A DNA stretch of 64,000 nt from contig JAGTTP010000001.1 in the NCBI GenBank assembly GCA_018223365.1, positions 1,054,001 through 1,118,000 of the forward strand, read 5' to 3'. The position numbers and the translations under genes are program-made. This stretch comes from Clostridiaceae bacterium Marseille-Q4145. Lineage in GTDB: Bacteria > Bacillota > Clostridia > Lachnospirales > Lachnospiraceae. Positions within the stretch are counted from its first letter, which is position 1. Every line of letters starts with the position of its first letter. Of the stretch, positions 9,215-16,072 are shown one piece after another. The notes beneath the pieces are model-generated. The model had not been told where the DNA came from and searched no databases. It was given only the letters and a program-made list of their open reading frames with translations.

Positions 9215-9678
9215 ATAGCGCGTCAGCCCCCTTTTCAATTCCTGTTTCCCGGCGCCACAACTAGCTTTTGCAGGTGAAATGGGTCTGAATCGCAGATTGC
9301 TGATCGCGAGTTCCCCAGTTTTTAAAAAAGGCAGGAACTTTTGTAAGCAAGTTGGCGCTGAGAACCACGCTCCGGCGTGGACGGGGAAATAAGGGGGCAC
9401 AGCCCGGCACGGACTTTTTTCTTTTGTCGTAAATGTTGCCTTTCTGAGTAGCGGAACTTACCCAGAACGGAGACTCCTTTCCCGAAATTCTGAGCAAATC
9501 CGTCTTCAATTGAGGTTCATTGTCGGGGATATTTGCTCGAAGTGAGCTTCCGAGTTTTCCAGAGATGGAAAGTTCTTTTCTTGCAAAACATAAATTTTTT
9601 GAAATGGGTGAAACTTTTTAATGGAACCAGTGATCTAATAGATTGAAAGTAGAAAATAATTTGCAGGAGGCAATAATT
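9215..9678. other. Gene-free spacer with repeat-like, non-coding sequence
   Basis: Open frames here lack ribosome sites and look spurious. The sequence is GC-richer than the neighbouring intergenic DNA and has a repeat-like texture, including ACGCTCCGGCGTGG and CTGATCGCGAGTTCCCC. Possibly a multi-copy intergenic element continuing from the 34-bp repeats. No convincing promoter was found for the lipoprotein gene. Confidence 0.45.
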
Positions 9679-10050
9679 ATGAAAAGAAAATTTGCAATGA
9701 TGGTACTTGTAGCAACAATGACAGCATCTATGATGACAGGCTGTGGAGCAAAGTCAGATAACGCAGGAGCAGCACAGCAGGAAGAAACTACACAGCAGGA
9801 AGGAACTGCAACAGAGGGACAGTCTGAAGAGACATCTACTTTTACCGGAACATTAGATGAAGTAAAAGACTTTATGTTTGTTGTAACAGGTGAGGATGGA
9901 ACCTGCTATGAATTTACTTTCGATGAAGAGAAGCCGGAAGGACTAGACAGCGTAAATGTAGGTGACAAGGTGACTGTAACTTATACAGGTACCGCATCAG
10001 AAGTAGACCCGTTTGACGGGGAAGTAATTTCTGTAGAAGCAGCAGAATAA
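9679..10050 (+). CDS. Small lipoprotein of unknown function
   Basis: A 123-residue secreted lipoprotein. The N-terminus is a lipoprotein signal with lipobox MTGC and lipidated Cys22. A low-complexity Gln/Glu/Thr linker follows, then a compact domain (about residues 55-123) of alternating beta-like segments (TGTLDEVKDFMFVV, DKVTVTYTG) reminiscent of small OB-type domains. The start at 9679 follows AGGAGG with 8-nt spacing; an in-frame TTG at 9643 lacks such a site. It ends with its own terminator, after which a group II intron has inserted. Function unknown. Confidence 0.85.
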   Translation: MKRKFAMMVLVATMTASMMTGCGAKSDNAGAAQQEETTQQEGTATEGQSEETSTFTGTLDEVKDFMFVVTGEDGTCYEFTFDEEKPEGLDSVNVGDKVTVTYTGTASEVDPFDGEVISVEAAE

Positions 10051-10139
10051 AAGCTCTGACTAAAAATGTCTTGGCTGGAAAGAGTGAAGGTGCACTGGCA
10101 GCATACAGTAAACTGTTAGGAATTTCATATGGGGTGACA

Positions 10140-10169
10140 AAAGGCATTTCCTGCGGGAGATGCCTTTTT
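10140..10169 (+). terminator. Terminator of the lipoprotein gene; probable intron target
   Basis: AAAGGCATTTCC pairs with GGGAGATGCCTTT around TGC, followed by TTC. The hairpin ends 4-5 bp before the 5' end of the group II intron, which matches the known habit of group IIC introns of inserting just downstream of terminator hairpins. Confidence 0.88.
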
Positions 10170-10173
10170 CTTT

Positions 10174-12034
10174 GTTTGCGCGCCATGGGCGCGCTCTAAC
10201 GGGTGTAAGTCCCGAACATGCCCGGGTAGTGGGAAATGTATAGCCAAACAGCAAGGGTGTCTACCGTGAGGTGGAATCTGAAGGAAGCTGTAGGCGAATC
10301 TCTGGTCCGACGGACAGAAATCGCATATAAGGCTAGGCTTCGAGTGATAAGCTGGCAAAGAACAGCGAAGTCTAATAACTACCACGTTTGTAGAAGCAGA
10401 GTAAATGCGGCGGATATATGGAGAGAAAGAGCGTGCACCTTAAGCGTGGAGGTCTCACAGAGGTTTCATTAGCCTAGTAACAACGAACTGTGAGAAGTCA
10501 GCCGAGCCCATAGTAGCGAAGAAGTCTCTGTAATGGGGATGGAGCGAAGGGGCGAACAATCAATCAGTTTGAGTATGTCTCGTATTGCAGAAATGACAAC
10601 ATCTGCCGTAACCAATCGGGTAAAAGGTGGTCAAATCAAGCGAGACGGAAAGGAAAGAACGCATGGACACAAGTAATCTAATGGAGCAGATATTATCTAG
10701 TGATAATCTCAACAGAGCATATCTGCAAGTCGTACGAAACAAAGGTGCTGAGGGAGTGGACGGAATGAAGTACACAGAATTGAAGGAACACCTTGCAAAG
10801 AACGGCGAAACCATCAAGGGACAGTTGAGGACAAGAAAATATAAGCCTCAGCCAGTACGAAGAGTGGAGATACCAAAGCCTGATGGCGGTGTCAGAAACC
10901 TGGGAGTACCAACAGTAACAGACAGATTCATACAACAAGCCATCGCACAGGTGTTAACACCAATCTATGAGGAACAGTTCCATGACCACAGTTACGGATT
11001 CAGACCTAATAGATGTGCGCAGCAGGCAATTCTAACGGCACTCGATATAATGAATGACGGAAATGACTGGAGTGTAGACATCGACTTGGAAAAGTTCTTT
11101 GACACAGTAAACCATGATAAGCTAATGACTTTAATTGGAAGAACAATTAAGGACGGAGATATCATCTCTATTGTAAGGAAGTATCTAGTGAGCGGAATTA
11201 TGATAGACGATGAGTATGAGGATTCCATTGTAGGAACTCCACAAGGAGGAAACCTTTCTCCGTTGTTGGCAAACATCATGCTCAATGAACTTGATAAGGA
11301 AATGGAAAAGAGAGGGCTTAACTTTGTACGATATGCAGATGACTGTATTATCATGGTCGGAAGTGAAATGTCCGCGAATAGAGTTATGAGAAATATCTCA
11401 CGATTCATCGAAGAAAAGCTAGGGCTCAAGGTCAACATGACTAAGAGTAAAGTAGACAGACCAAGCGGACTTAAATACCTTGGATTTGGGTTCTACTTTG
11501 ATTCAAGAGCACATCAGTTTAAGGCAAAACCACATGCTAAATCAGTAACGAAGTTTAAGAAGAGAATGAAAGAACTCACATGCCGTAGTTGGGGTGTTAG
11601 CAACAGCTATAAAGTGGAGAAGCTTAATCAGCTCATAAGAGGTTGGATTAACTACTTCAAGATAGGCAGTATGAAAACACTATGCAAGGAATTAGATTCA
11701 AGAATCCGTTATCGGCTTCGCATGTGCATTTGGAAACAATGGAAAACACCACAGAATCGAGAGAAGAACCTTGTAAAACTTGGAATAGACAGAAACACAG
11801 CTAGACGAGTTGCATACACAGGTAAAAGAATAGCTTATGTATGTAACAAAGGCGCAGTAAATGCTGCTATAAGTAACAAAAGATTAGCCTCATTTGGACT
11901 AATTTCAATGTTAGATTACTACACCGAAAAGTGTGTTACTTGTTAAGTTGATTGAACCGCCGTATACGGAACCGTACGTACGGTGGTGTGAGAGGTCGGA
12001 ATTTCTCATTTAAGAGAAATTCCTCCTACTCGAT
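10174..12034 (+). mobile_element. Group IIC intron (ribozyme plus encoded maturase)
   Basis: The RNA starts near GTTTGCGCGCC (10174), the degenerate GUGYG 5' end. About 480 nt of structured RNA follow, with typical group IIC stretches (GGGTGTAAGTCCCG, GGTGGAATCTGAAGGAAGC). Domain IV carries the reverse transcriptase gene. Domain V lies at about 11954-11990 (ACCGCCGTATACGG ... GTACGGTGGT, with the CGC triad usual in IIC). Domain VI is the hairpin GGAATTTCTC/GAGAAATTCC at 11998-12023. The 3' end is placed after CTACTCGAT at about 12034. Both ends are inferred by comparison with remembered introns and may be off by a few bases. It looks complete. Confidence 0.88.
10663..11946 (+). CDS. ltrA: Group IIC intron reverse transcriptase/maturase
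   Basis: A 427-residue intron-encoded protein that helps splice its host intron and reverse-transcribes it during mobility. The RT domain has SVDIDLEKFFD, GTPQGGNLSPLLANI and the catalytic YADD at 224-227. The thumb/maturase X domain and a short C-terminal DNA-binding part follow. No HNH endonuclease domain is present, as usual for IIC proteins. The start ATG at 10663 follows AAAGGAAAG. From memory the sequence is nearly the same as the Eubacterium rectale intron maturase known as MarathonRT, differing at only a few residues; an alignment is needed to count them. All catalytic residues look intact. Confidence 0.95.
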   Translation: MDTSNLMEQILSSDNLNRAYLQVVRNKGAEGVDGMKYTELKEHLAKNGETIKGQLRTRKYKPQPVRRVEIPKPDGGVRNLGVPTVTDRFIQQAIAQVLTPIYEEQFHDHSYGFRPNRCAQQAILTALDIMNDGNDWSVDIDLEKFFDTVNHDKLMTLIGRTIKDGDIISIVRKYLVSGIMIDDEYEDSIVGTPQGGNLSPLLANIMLNELDKEMEKRGLNFVRYADDCIIMVGSEMSANRVMRNISRFIEEKLGLKVNMTKSKVDRPSGLKYLGFGFYFDSRAHQFKAKPHAKSVTKFKKRMKELTCRSWGVSNSYKVEKLNQLIRGWINYFKIGSMKTLCKELDSRIRYRLRMCIWKQWKTPQNREKNLVKLGIDRNTARRVAYTGKRIAYVCNKGAVNAAISNKRLASFGLISMLDYYTEKCVTC

Positions 12035-12092
12035 TCTCAAAAAGTTCTTTCATTCTATTGTAATTTTCCAAAGCAGAATCGAGGAAAATAAA

Positions 12093-12275
12093 ATGGCAAA
12101 ATACAGAGAAATCCCATGTAAATACTATATCGCACTGGGGCAGTGCACCAAAGGCAGAGAGGCCTGTCATAAGACCTACTGTCAGCACTGTGCAAAATAT
12201 GAGCCACGTGCACGGGTACATCAAGTGAATAAAAAGAAACAGTATTTGGCGAAAATCAGGAAAGAAGAGTATTAA
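12093..12275 (+). CDS. Small cysteine-rich protein, probably zinc-binding
   Basis: A 60-residue protein with CKYYIALGQCTKGREACHK followed by TYCQHCAKY: six Cys and two His in about 35 residues, suggesting one or two metal-binding knuckles. The C-terminus is basic (VNKKKQYLAKIRK), so nucleic-acid binding is possible. ATG at 12093 follows GAGGA at 12081-12085. The longer open frame starting at 11952 begins inside the intron and is rejected. The intron separates this gene from the lipoprotein gene, which has its own terminator. I recall similar short proteins in Lachnospiraceae but no function. Confidence 0.72.
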   Translation: MAKYREIPCKYYIALGQCTKGREACHKTYCQHCAKYEPRARVHQVNKKKQYLAKIRKEEY

Positions 12276-12318
12276 AAAGTCGGATATACTTAAAGCAATA
12301 TAAAATGCAACAAAAATG

Positions 12319-12347
12319 TTTCACAAAAACAATGCACATGTTATAAT
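12319..12347 (+). promoter_or_regulatory. Promoter of the small toxin-like gene
   Basis: TTTCAC (12319-12324), 17-bp spacer, perfect TATAAT (12342-12347). It starts a short transcript across the 31-aa ORF. Confidence 0.7.
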
Positions 12348-12393
12348 ACTTTTGTTGTCGCTCCCAATCTGGCAACGGAAAGGGGGGTATTGT

Positions 12394-12489
12394 TTGGAAT
12401 TCATTATTTCCTTTTTGGTCTCTGTCGCAGCAGGTGTAATTAGCTACTACATTTGCAAATGGCTAGACAGAGACAACAGCGACGATTAG
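12394..12489 (+). CDS. 31-aa hydrophobic peptide, candidate type I toxin
   Basis: TTG start 6 nt after AGGGGGG (12381-12387). The peptide starts EFIISFLVSVAAGVISYYIC and ends KWLDRDNSDD: one membrane helix of about 20 residues followed by a charged tail, the usual build of type I toxins. A perfect promoter lies upstream and a GC-rich terminator downstream, and an antisense promoter fires into its 3' end. I recall many near-identical short peptides in Clostridia that are listed as hypothetical. Toxicity is inferred, not shown. It could instead be a harmless small membrane protein. Confidence 0.68.
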   Translation: MEFIISFLVSVAAGVISYYICKWLDRDNSDD

Positions 12490-12519
12490 CATGAACAGAT
12501 GCACAACTGTATAACAAAG

Positions 12520-12594
12520 TGAAGAAAACCCCCGGAACTGCCATTCCGGGGGTTTTCGTTTGGTGTTGTTTGGACACTATTTCCTTTTTAGCTA
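12520..12594 (-). ncRNA. Candidate antisense antitoxin RNA
   Basis: A minus-strand promoter at 12600-12628 would start transcription near 12593 and the shared hairpin would stop it near 12520, giving an RNA of about 70-75 nt complementary to the 3' untranslated end of the toxin mRNA. The convergent layout resembles txpA/RatA of Bacillus. The RNA ends are predictions. Confidence 0.55.
12524..12557. terminator. Bidirectional terminator shared by toxin mRNA and antisense RNA
   Basis: GAAAACCCCCGGAA and TTCCGGGGGTTTTC form a perfect 14-bp stem with a 6-nt loop (CTGCCA). The A/T arms allow termination on both strands. Confidence 0.85.
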
Positions 12595-12599
12595 CACCC

Positions 12600-12628
12600 A
12601 GTATAGCACAGGGAAATAGCTAAATCAA
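12600..12628 (-). promoter_or_regulatory. Promoter of the antisense RNA
   Basis: On the minus strand: TTGATT (12628-12623), 17-bp spacer, TATACT (12605-12600). It points into the toxin gene's 3' end and has no ORF of its own. Confidence 0.65.
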
Positions 12629-12769
12629 GTATATGTTAGAGTATGATTTTTATGCGTGTTTTGAATGTTTTAAGATTAAGATTGTATTTTTACATATAAT
12701 ATGATACTTTTAGTATATACATAAAATACTATAAATGATTCGAAAAACTAAACATTAGAAAACTATAAT

Positions 12770-12953
12770 TTTTGTCTGAACGTGGAGGAATATGATGGGA
12801 ATATTTTCAGAAGAATTAAGAGAACTGGATAGAAACACCGTACAGTTAATGATTGATGAGATGCGGGCGGAAATAGCAACAGAAAATATAAGCCAGTATC
12901 TGCATATTATATGGAGATTTATATGCAGATACTCGTTGATTATCTGCATATAG
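12770..12953 (+). pseudogene. C-terminal remnant of an Rpn-family (PD-(D/E)XK) nuclease gene
   Basis: The stretch MMGIFSEELRELDRNTVQLM followed by IDEMRAEI (ATG at 12792) closely matches the tail of the second Rpn remnant at 16073-16321 (MEMFSKELKELDQNTVQLMI). Just upstream, TGTCTGAACGTGGAGG encodes CLNVEE in another frame, matching LCLNVEKVMEM, so a frameshift separates the two parts. After about 30 codons the homology stops and the frame runs into the inverted repeats. A broken relic, not a functional gene. The 12630-12770 stretch before it is AT-rich and nothing is seen in it. Confidence 0.65.
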
Positions 12954-12975
12954 TTTGCTATTTTATATGCAGATA
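12897..12975. promoter_or_regulatory. Four alternating copies of TATCTGCATAT (two dyads), candidate operator
   Basis: TATCTGCATAT occurs at 12897-12907 and 12941-12951; its reverse complement ATATGCAGATA at 12921-12931 and 12965-12975. Each pair makes a 35-bp dyad, and the dyads repeat with a 44-bp period. The last copy ends 2 bp before the GGAGGAG ribosome site of the DUF4186 gene. There is no T-run, so it is not an obvious terminator. It could be an operator for a dimeric regulator or an RNA hairpin pair. Confidence 0.7.
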
Positions 12976-12994
12976 ATGGAGGAGAAGCGATAAA

Positions 12995-13372
12995 GTGACA
13001 AAAGAGGAATGGTTTGCTCAATTATTTGATCATCTGGAACATTCAAAGTTTCGAAGCAGTTTTCATCTAAAACAGCGGGACATTGATTATATAAACGAAA
13101 AAGGCATGGACGCAATCAGGGATCATGCCATGGATTTTATAGAAAAAAGGGAGGCGCCTGCATATATTCCAAACGATGGAAAACAGACGCCGATGAAAGG
13201 GCATCCGGTTTTTATCGCGCAGCATGCGACCGCAACTTGCTGCAGGGAATGTATCAGAAAATGGCATAAAATACAGCCAGGCAGGGAATTGAGTCGGATT
13301 CAGCAGGAGTATCTGGTCGAGGTGATCATGGCCTGGATTCAAAAAGAAATGGATCAACGGAAGAATGACTAG
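12995..13372 (+). CDS. DUF4186 family protein
   Basis: A 125-residue soluble protein recognised as DUF4186 by the conserved run FRSSFHLKQRDIDYINEKG, the segment NDGKQTPMKGHPVFIAQHAT, and ATCCRECIRKWH. The paired Cys and conserved His hint at a metal site. The GTG start at 12995 has GGAGGAG at 12978-12984. Molecular function is unknown. It is followed after 12 nt by an ADP-ribosylglycohydrolase gene, so the two are likely one operon under the dyad repeats at 12897-12975. The pair sits between two Rpn gene remnants, suggesting it arrived or was shuffled with mobile DNA. Confidence 0.82.
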   Translation: MTKEEWFAQLFDHLEHSKFRSSFHLKQRDIDYINEKGMDAIRDHAMDFIEKREAPAYIPNDGKQTPMKGHPVFIAQHATATCCRECIRKWHKIQPGRELSRIQQEYLVEVIMAWIQKEMDQRKND

Positions 13373-13384
13373 GCGAAAAAGGGG

Positions 13385-14356
13385 ATGGCGAAAATGCAGA
13401 GGGAAATGAGCAATATCTGGAAAGATGGAATGTTGGGATTAATTGTTGGGGATGCCTTGGGTGTACCCGTGGAATTTATGTCAAGAACGGAGCTGATGAA
13501 AAATCCAGTAACAGGAATGCGGGAATATGGAACCCATCATCAGCCAAGGGGCACATGGTCTGATGACAGTAGTATGGCACTGGCAGAACTGGATAGTATC
13601 AGAACGGTCGGAAACATCGATTATACCGATATGATGGAACGGTTCAGCAGATGGTGCATGCATGGGGAATATACACCATTTGGAGAGGTATTTGATATAG
13701 GAATGGCAACGTCAAGAGCTCTTATGAATTATGCAAAGGGAATGGCACCATTGGAATCGGGCGGAAAGACAGAGTGGGATAATGGAAATGGTTCTCTTAT
13801 GCGTATTCTTCCGATTTGCCTGTATTTGTTCGAGCGCCAGAAAAAAGTTTGTACTTCAGAAAATGAGAGTATTTATATGATTCATGCAGTATCGGCACTC
13901 ACCCATGCGCATTTAAGAAGTCAGATGGCATGTGGAATTTACTATTTCCTGGTGAAGGCAATTCTTGAACGGGAAGGGATGCTGGAAAATCGGTTACAGG
14001 AAGGAATGGATCGAGCATTTCAATATTATCGGCAGGATCTGTCTAATCATCGAGAGCTGGAACAGTATCATCGACTGGTTGATCTTTCAGAATTTAAAGG
14101 GCTTTCAAAAGAGAAAATCAAAAGCAGCGGTTATGTGGTGGATACCTTAGAAGCAGCTGTATGGTGTCTGCTTCATTCCCAGTCTTATAAAGAAACAGTG
14201 CTGATGGCCGTGAACCTTGGAGAGGATACAGATACCGTTAGTGCAGTCGCTGGTGGACTGACCGGATTGTATTATAAATCGGATGGAATTCCGAAAGAGT
14301 GGATACAGGTACTTCAGCGAAGAGACTGGATTGAGGAAGTACTGCAGGGCGTATGA
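13385..14356 (+). CDS. ADP-ribosylglycohydrolase (DraG/ARH) family protein
   Basis: A 323-residue protein of the DraG/ARH fold, whose members remove ADP-ribose from proteins or cleave related ADP-ribosyl compounds using two magnesium ions. The N-terminal GLIVGDALGVPVEF, the metal-ligand run GTWSDDSSMALAELDSI and the C-terminal GEDTDTVSAVAGGLTGLYY are all present, so the site looks active. The start at 13385 is the first ATG after AAAAAGGGG; a later ATG at 13406 is possible. It is co-directional with the DUF4186 gene 12 nt upstream. No ADP-ribosyltransferase is seen nearby, so the substrate is unknown. Confidence 0.88.
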   Translation: MAKMQREMSNIWKDGMLGLIVGDALGVPVEFMSRTELMKNPVTGMREYGTHHQPRGTWSDDSSMALAELDSIRTVGNIDYTDMMERFSRWCMHGEYTPFGEVFDIGMATSRALMNYAKGMAPLESGGKTEWDNGNGSLMRILPICLYLFERQKKVCTSENESIYMIHAVSALTHAHLRSQMACGIYYFLVKAILEREGMLENRLQEGMDRAFQYYRQDLSNHRELEQYHRLVDLSEFKGLSKEKIKSSGYVVDTLEAAVWCLLHSQSYKETVLMAVNLGEDTDTVSAVAGGLTGLYYKSDGIPKEWIQVLQRRDWIEEVLQGV

Positions 14357-14630
14357 TGCATTCATCATGTTTAATGCCCAAAGATGATAGTAGAAATCCT
14401 GAAAAATCATTATAATTGCTATATATAAAAGTTATTTGGACATATAGCTGGTTTTGCTTTCTGCCTGCCCGAGGATCTGTATTTTCCCGGGCAGAGGCTA
14501 TTGTAATTTTTTCATACGTCCAAACAAGCACTTTAAATGTGTTTTGCGAAGGGATTTTCACTTCTAAAATTTGATTCAATGGGTAGAATATAAGTTCCCA
14601 CTTTCATCTGCCCAGAAGAATAGAAATTAA
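14357..14630. other. Spacer after the ARH gene
   Basis: Nothing coding is supported. It contains an inverted repeat CTGCCCG ... CCGGGCAG at about 14466-14498 followed some bases later by a T-run (14513-14518), which may terminate the DUF4186/ARH transcript. Confidence 0.4.
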
Positions 14631-14699
14631 CTGACAGGACCATGGCTTACGTTTTTGAGCAGCGACGAACCGGAAGATATTGTCCGGTTGATTACGGAT
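14631..14699 (+). pseudogene. Rpn-family nuclease gene remnant, 5' piece
   Basis: 23 codons read LTGPWLTFLSSDEPEDIVRL followed by ITD, a segment that in related Rpn proteins sits directly before YPEFKVIYDEVYNLC. The frame is blocked upstream by TAA, so this is already degenerate. It is joined to 16073-16321 once the IS3 element and one copy of the GAT duplication are removed. Confidence 0.7.
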
Positions 14700-14747
14700 T
14701 GATATTGTCAATATTGGTTGACACATTTATCTCAAAGATATCATTTC

Positions 14748-15656
14748 CTATGCAGCCAGGCCCAGAGATTGGTAGTATCTCTGACGCTTAATCATAGGAG
14801 GAAGCCCACCGTTGGCAGAGCAGATCCTCCTGTTGTTCCAGTAACTGATGAAATATCTCCAAATAAGAACTCTCAGCTCATCCGTGGTCAGGCTTTCCGT
14901 ATTGTAGCGGTCATAGAGAAGCTCGCTTTTCATTCTGGCCCACATGCTTTCACATCGAGCATTATCGTGGCACCTGCCACCATCACTGTTCATGCTTTGT
15001 ATAATGCCATATTTAGAAAGCGCCTGACGGTAGGTTTCACTGGTATATTGTCTTCCTCTGTCGGAGTGCACAATGGCACCTCGCAGATCAGGATGCGCCA
15101 GATAGGCATTATCCAGTGTATGCTCACACAGAGTTGCCTTCATGTTTGTTTCCATTGCCAGTCCCAGAACGCTGGAATCAAAGCAGTCGAAGATGGCTGA
15201 AACATACAGTTTTCCATCTTTTGCCTTGATTTCTGTGATATCAGTTACGCATTTTTCAAGTGGCTTATCAGCCTTGAACTCTCTCTTCAGAAGATCATCT
15301 GACTTACGTGCTTCCCGATCAGCCTTGGTAATGCCATTTGGCTTGCGCTTTGGCCGATGGACAAGTCCTATTTCATCCATAACCCTGTAAACGGTTCGTT
15401 CACTGGGGATCTTGATTCCCGTCGGATTCTTAAGGAGCAGTGCTTGGTACATGCGAATACGTCCATAGGTATCATTGCATTCATCCTCAGCATGGATCAC
15501 TCTCATGGCATCAGCAAGATCCTGATATTTCCAAGGGCGATCTTTAATAGCAAGATATTTGTAGAAACCCTGGCGGCTGACGCCAAGCATCCGGCAATAG
15601 AATGAGAGTTTTCCCTTAATCACGCCGTCTTTCGTTTTTATGGCAATGAACATCAT
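14748..15656 (-). CDS. IS3-family transposase OrfB (DDE integrase core)
   Basis: A 302-residue product from its own ATG, with an N-terminal HTH_21-like part and an rve/DDE catalytic core: Asp139 in CVTDITE, Asp199 in IVHSDRG and Glu236 in ARCESMWARMKSEL. The C-terminus (NNRRICSANGGLPPM) is typical. Its ATG overlaps the orfA stop (ATGA), and its frame is -1 relative to orfA and open back to a T_TTT_TTC site at 15698-15692. The functional transposase is therefore probably an OrfAB fusion made by -1 frameshifting. All catalytic residues are present, so the element may be active. Confidence 0.92.
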   Translation of the reverse strand: MMFIAIKTKDGVIKGKLSFYCRMLGVSRQGFYKYLAIKDRPWKYQDLADAMRVIHAEDECNDTYGRIRMYQALLLKNPTGIKIPSERTVYRVMDEIGLVHRPKRKPNGITKADREARKSDDLLKREFKADKPLEKCVTDITEIKAKDGKLYVSAIFDCFDSSVLGLAMETNMKATLCEHTLDNAYLAHPDLRGAIVHSDRGRQYTSETYRQALSKYGIIQSMNSDGGRCHDNARCESMWARMKSELLYDRYNTESLTTDELRVLIWRYFISYWNNRRICSANGGLPPMIKRQRYYQSLGLAA

Positions 15657-15994
15657 TCTTTGGTTCTTGCTGACTTCCGACGGCTGGCTGCGAAAAAAGC
15701 GCTTGCTTCCTCGAGAAATTCATTTTCCTCTTTCAGACGCCGGATTTCTTTGTCCTGATCTTTAACGCGTTTGCGGAGCATGGCAAGCTCCTCAGCAAGA
15801 CTCATCGCGCTTTCCGGAGTATGTGCACCGTCGCCAATATCCAATGTGCCTGCTCTAACTGCTTTCAGCCATGTGTGGATGGTTCCTTCTGGGATACCTA
15901 ATTCTTTGGCTGCCTTAGCACCGCCGATTTCTTTGGCAAGTTTGACAGCCTGGATCTTATATTCCTGGTCGTATTTACGTTGGGTTCGTGACAT
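15653..15994 (-). CDS. IS3-family OrfA (helix-turn-helix, leucine-zipper)
   Basis: A 113-residue DNA-binding protein. The first half is a transposase_8-type helix-turn-helix (QEYKIQAVKLAKEIGGAKAA and GIPEGTIHTWLKAV); the second half is a coiled coil (SLAEELAMLRKRVKDQDKEI and following). GAGGAA lies before the ATG. The codons GCT TTT TTC near the 3' end form a perfect X_XXY_YYZ slippery heptamer in frame, which would lead the ribosome into orfB. It normally acts as repressor and DNA-binding part of the transposase. Confidence 0.9.
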   Translation of the reverse strand: MSRTQRKYDQEYKIQAVKLAKEIGGAKAAKELGIPEGTIHTWLKAVRAGTLDIGDGAHTPESAMSLAEELAMLRKRVKDQDKEIRRLKEENEFLEEASAFFAASRRKSARTKE

Positions 15995-16072
15995 TGAGAG
16001 TTCCTCCTTATTCTCTTTTATTATACATGAATTCCTTGAGAATAAGGTGTCAACTTTATTTATACAACATCA

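Larger units (their letters stand above)
14700..16072 (-). mobile_element. Complete IS3-family insertion sequence (1373 bp)
   Basis: Terminal inverted repeats begin TGATATTGT at 14700 and, on the other strand, TGATGTTGT at 16072; both continue to GTTGACAC and CTCAA with mismatches. The flanks carry a 3-bp duplication, GAT at 14697-14699 and 16073-16075. Two overlapping genes, orfA and orfB, lie on the minus strand. The element interrupts an Rpn-type gene remnant. Removing it restores a continuous frame, so the insertion is recent compared with the decay of that gene. Confidence 0.92.

Noticed and set aside
9104..9509. Minus-strand open frames over the 34-bp repeats and spacer
   Set aside because: They are created by repeat sequence, overlap one another and have no start signals.
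11952..12092. 47-codon N-terminal extension of the small Cys-rich protein
   Set aside because: It begins inside domain V/VI of the group II intron, and a better ATG with GAGGA lies at 12093.
14718..15605. Plus-strand open frames across the IS3 element
   Set aside because: They are shadows of orfB and orfA on the other strand and lack ribosome sites.
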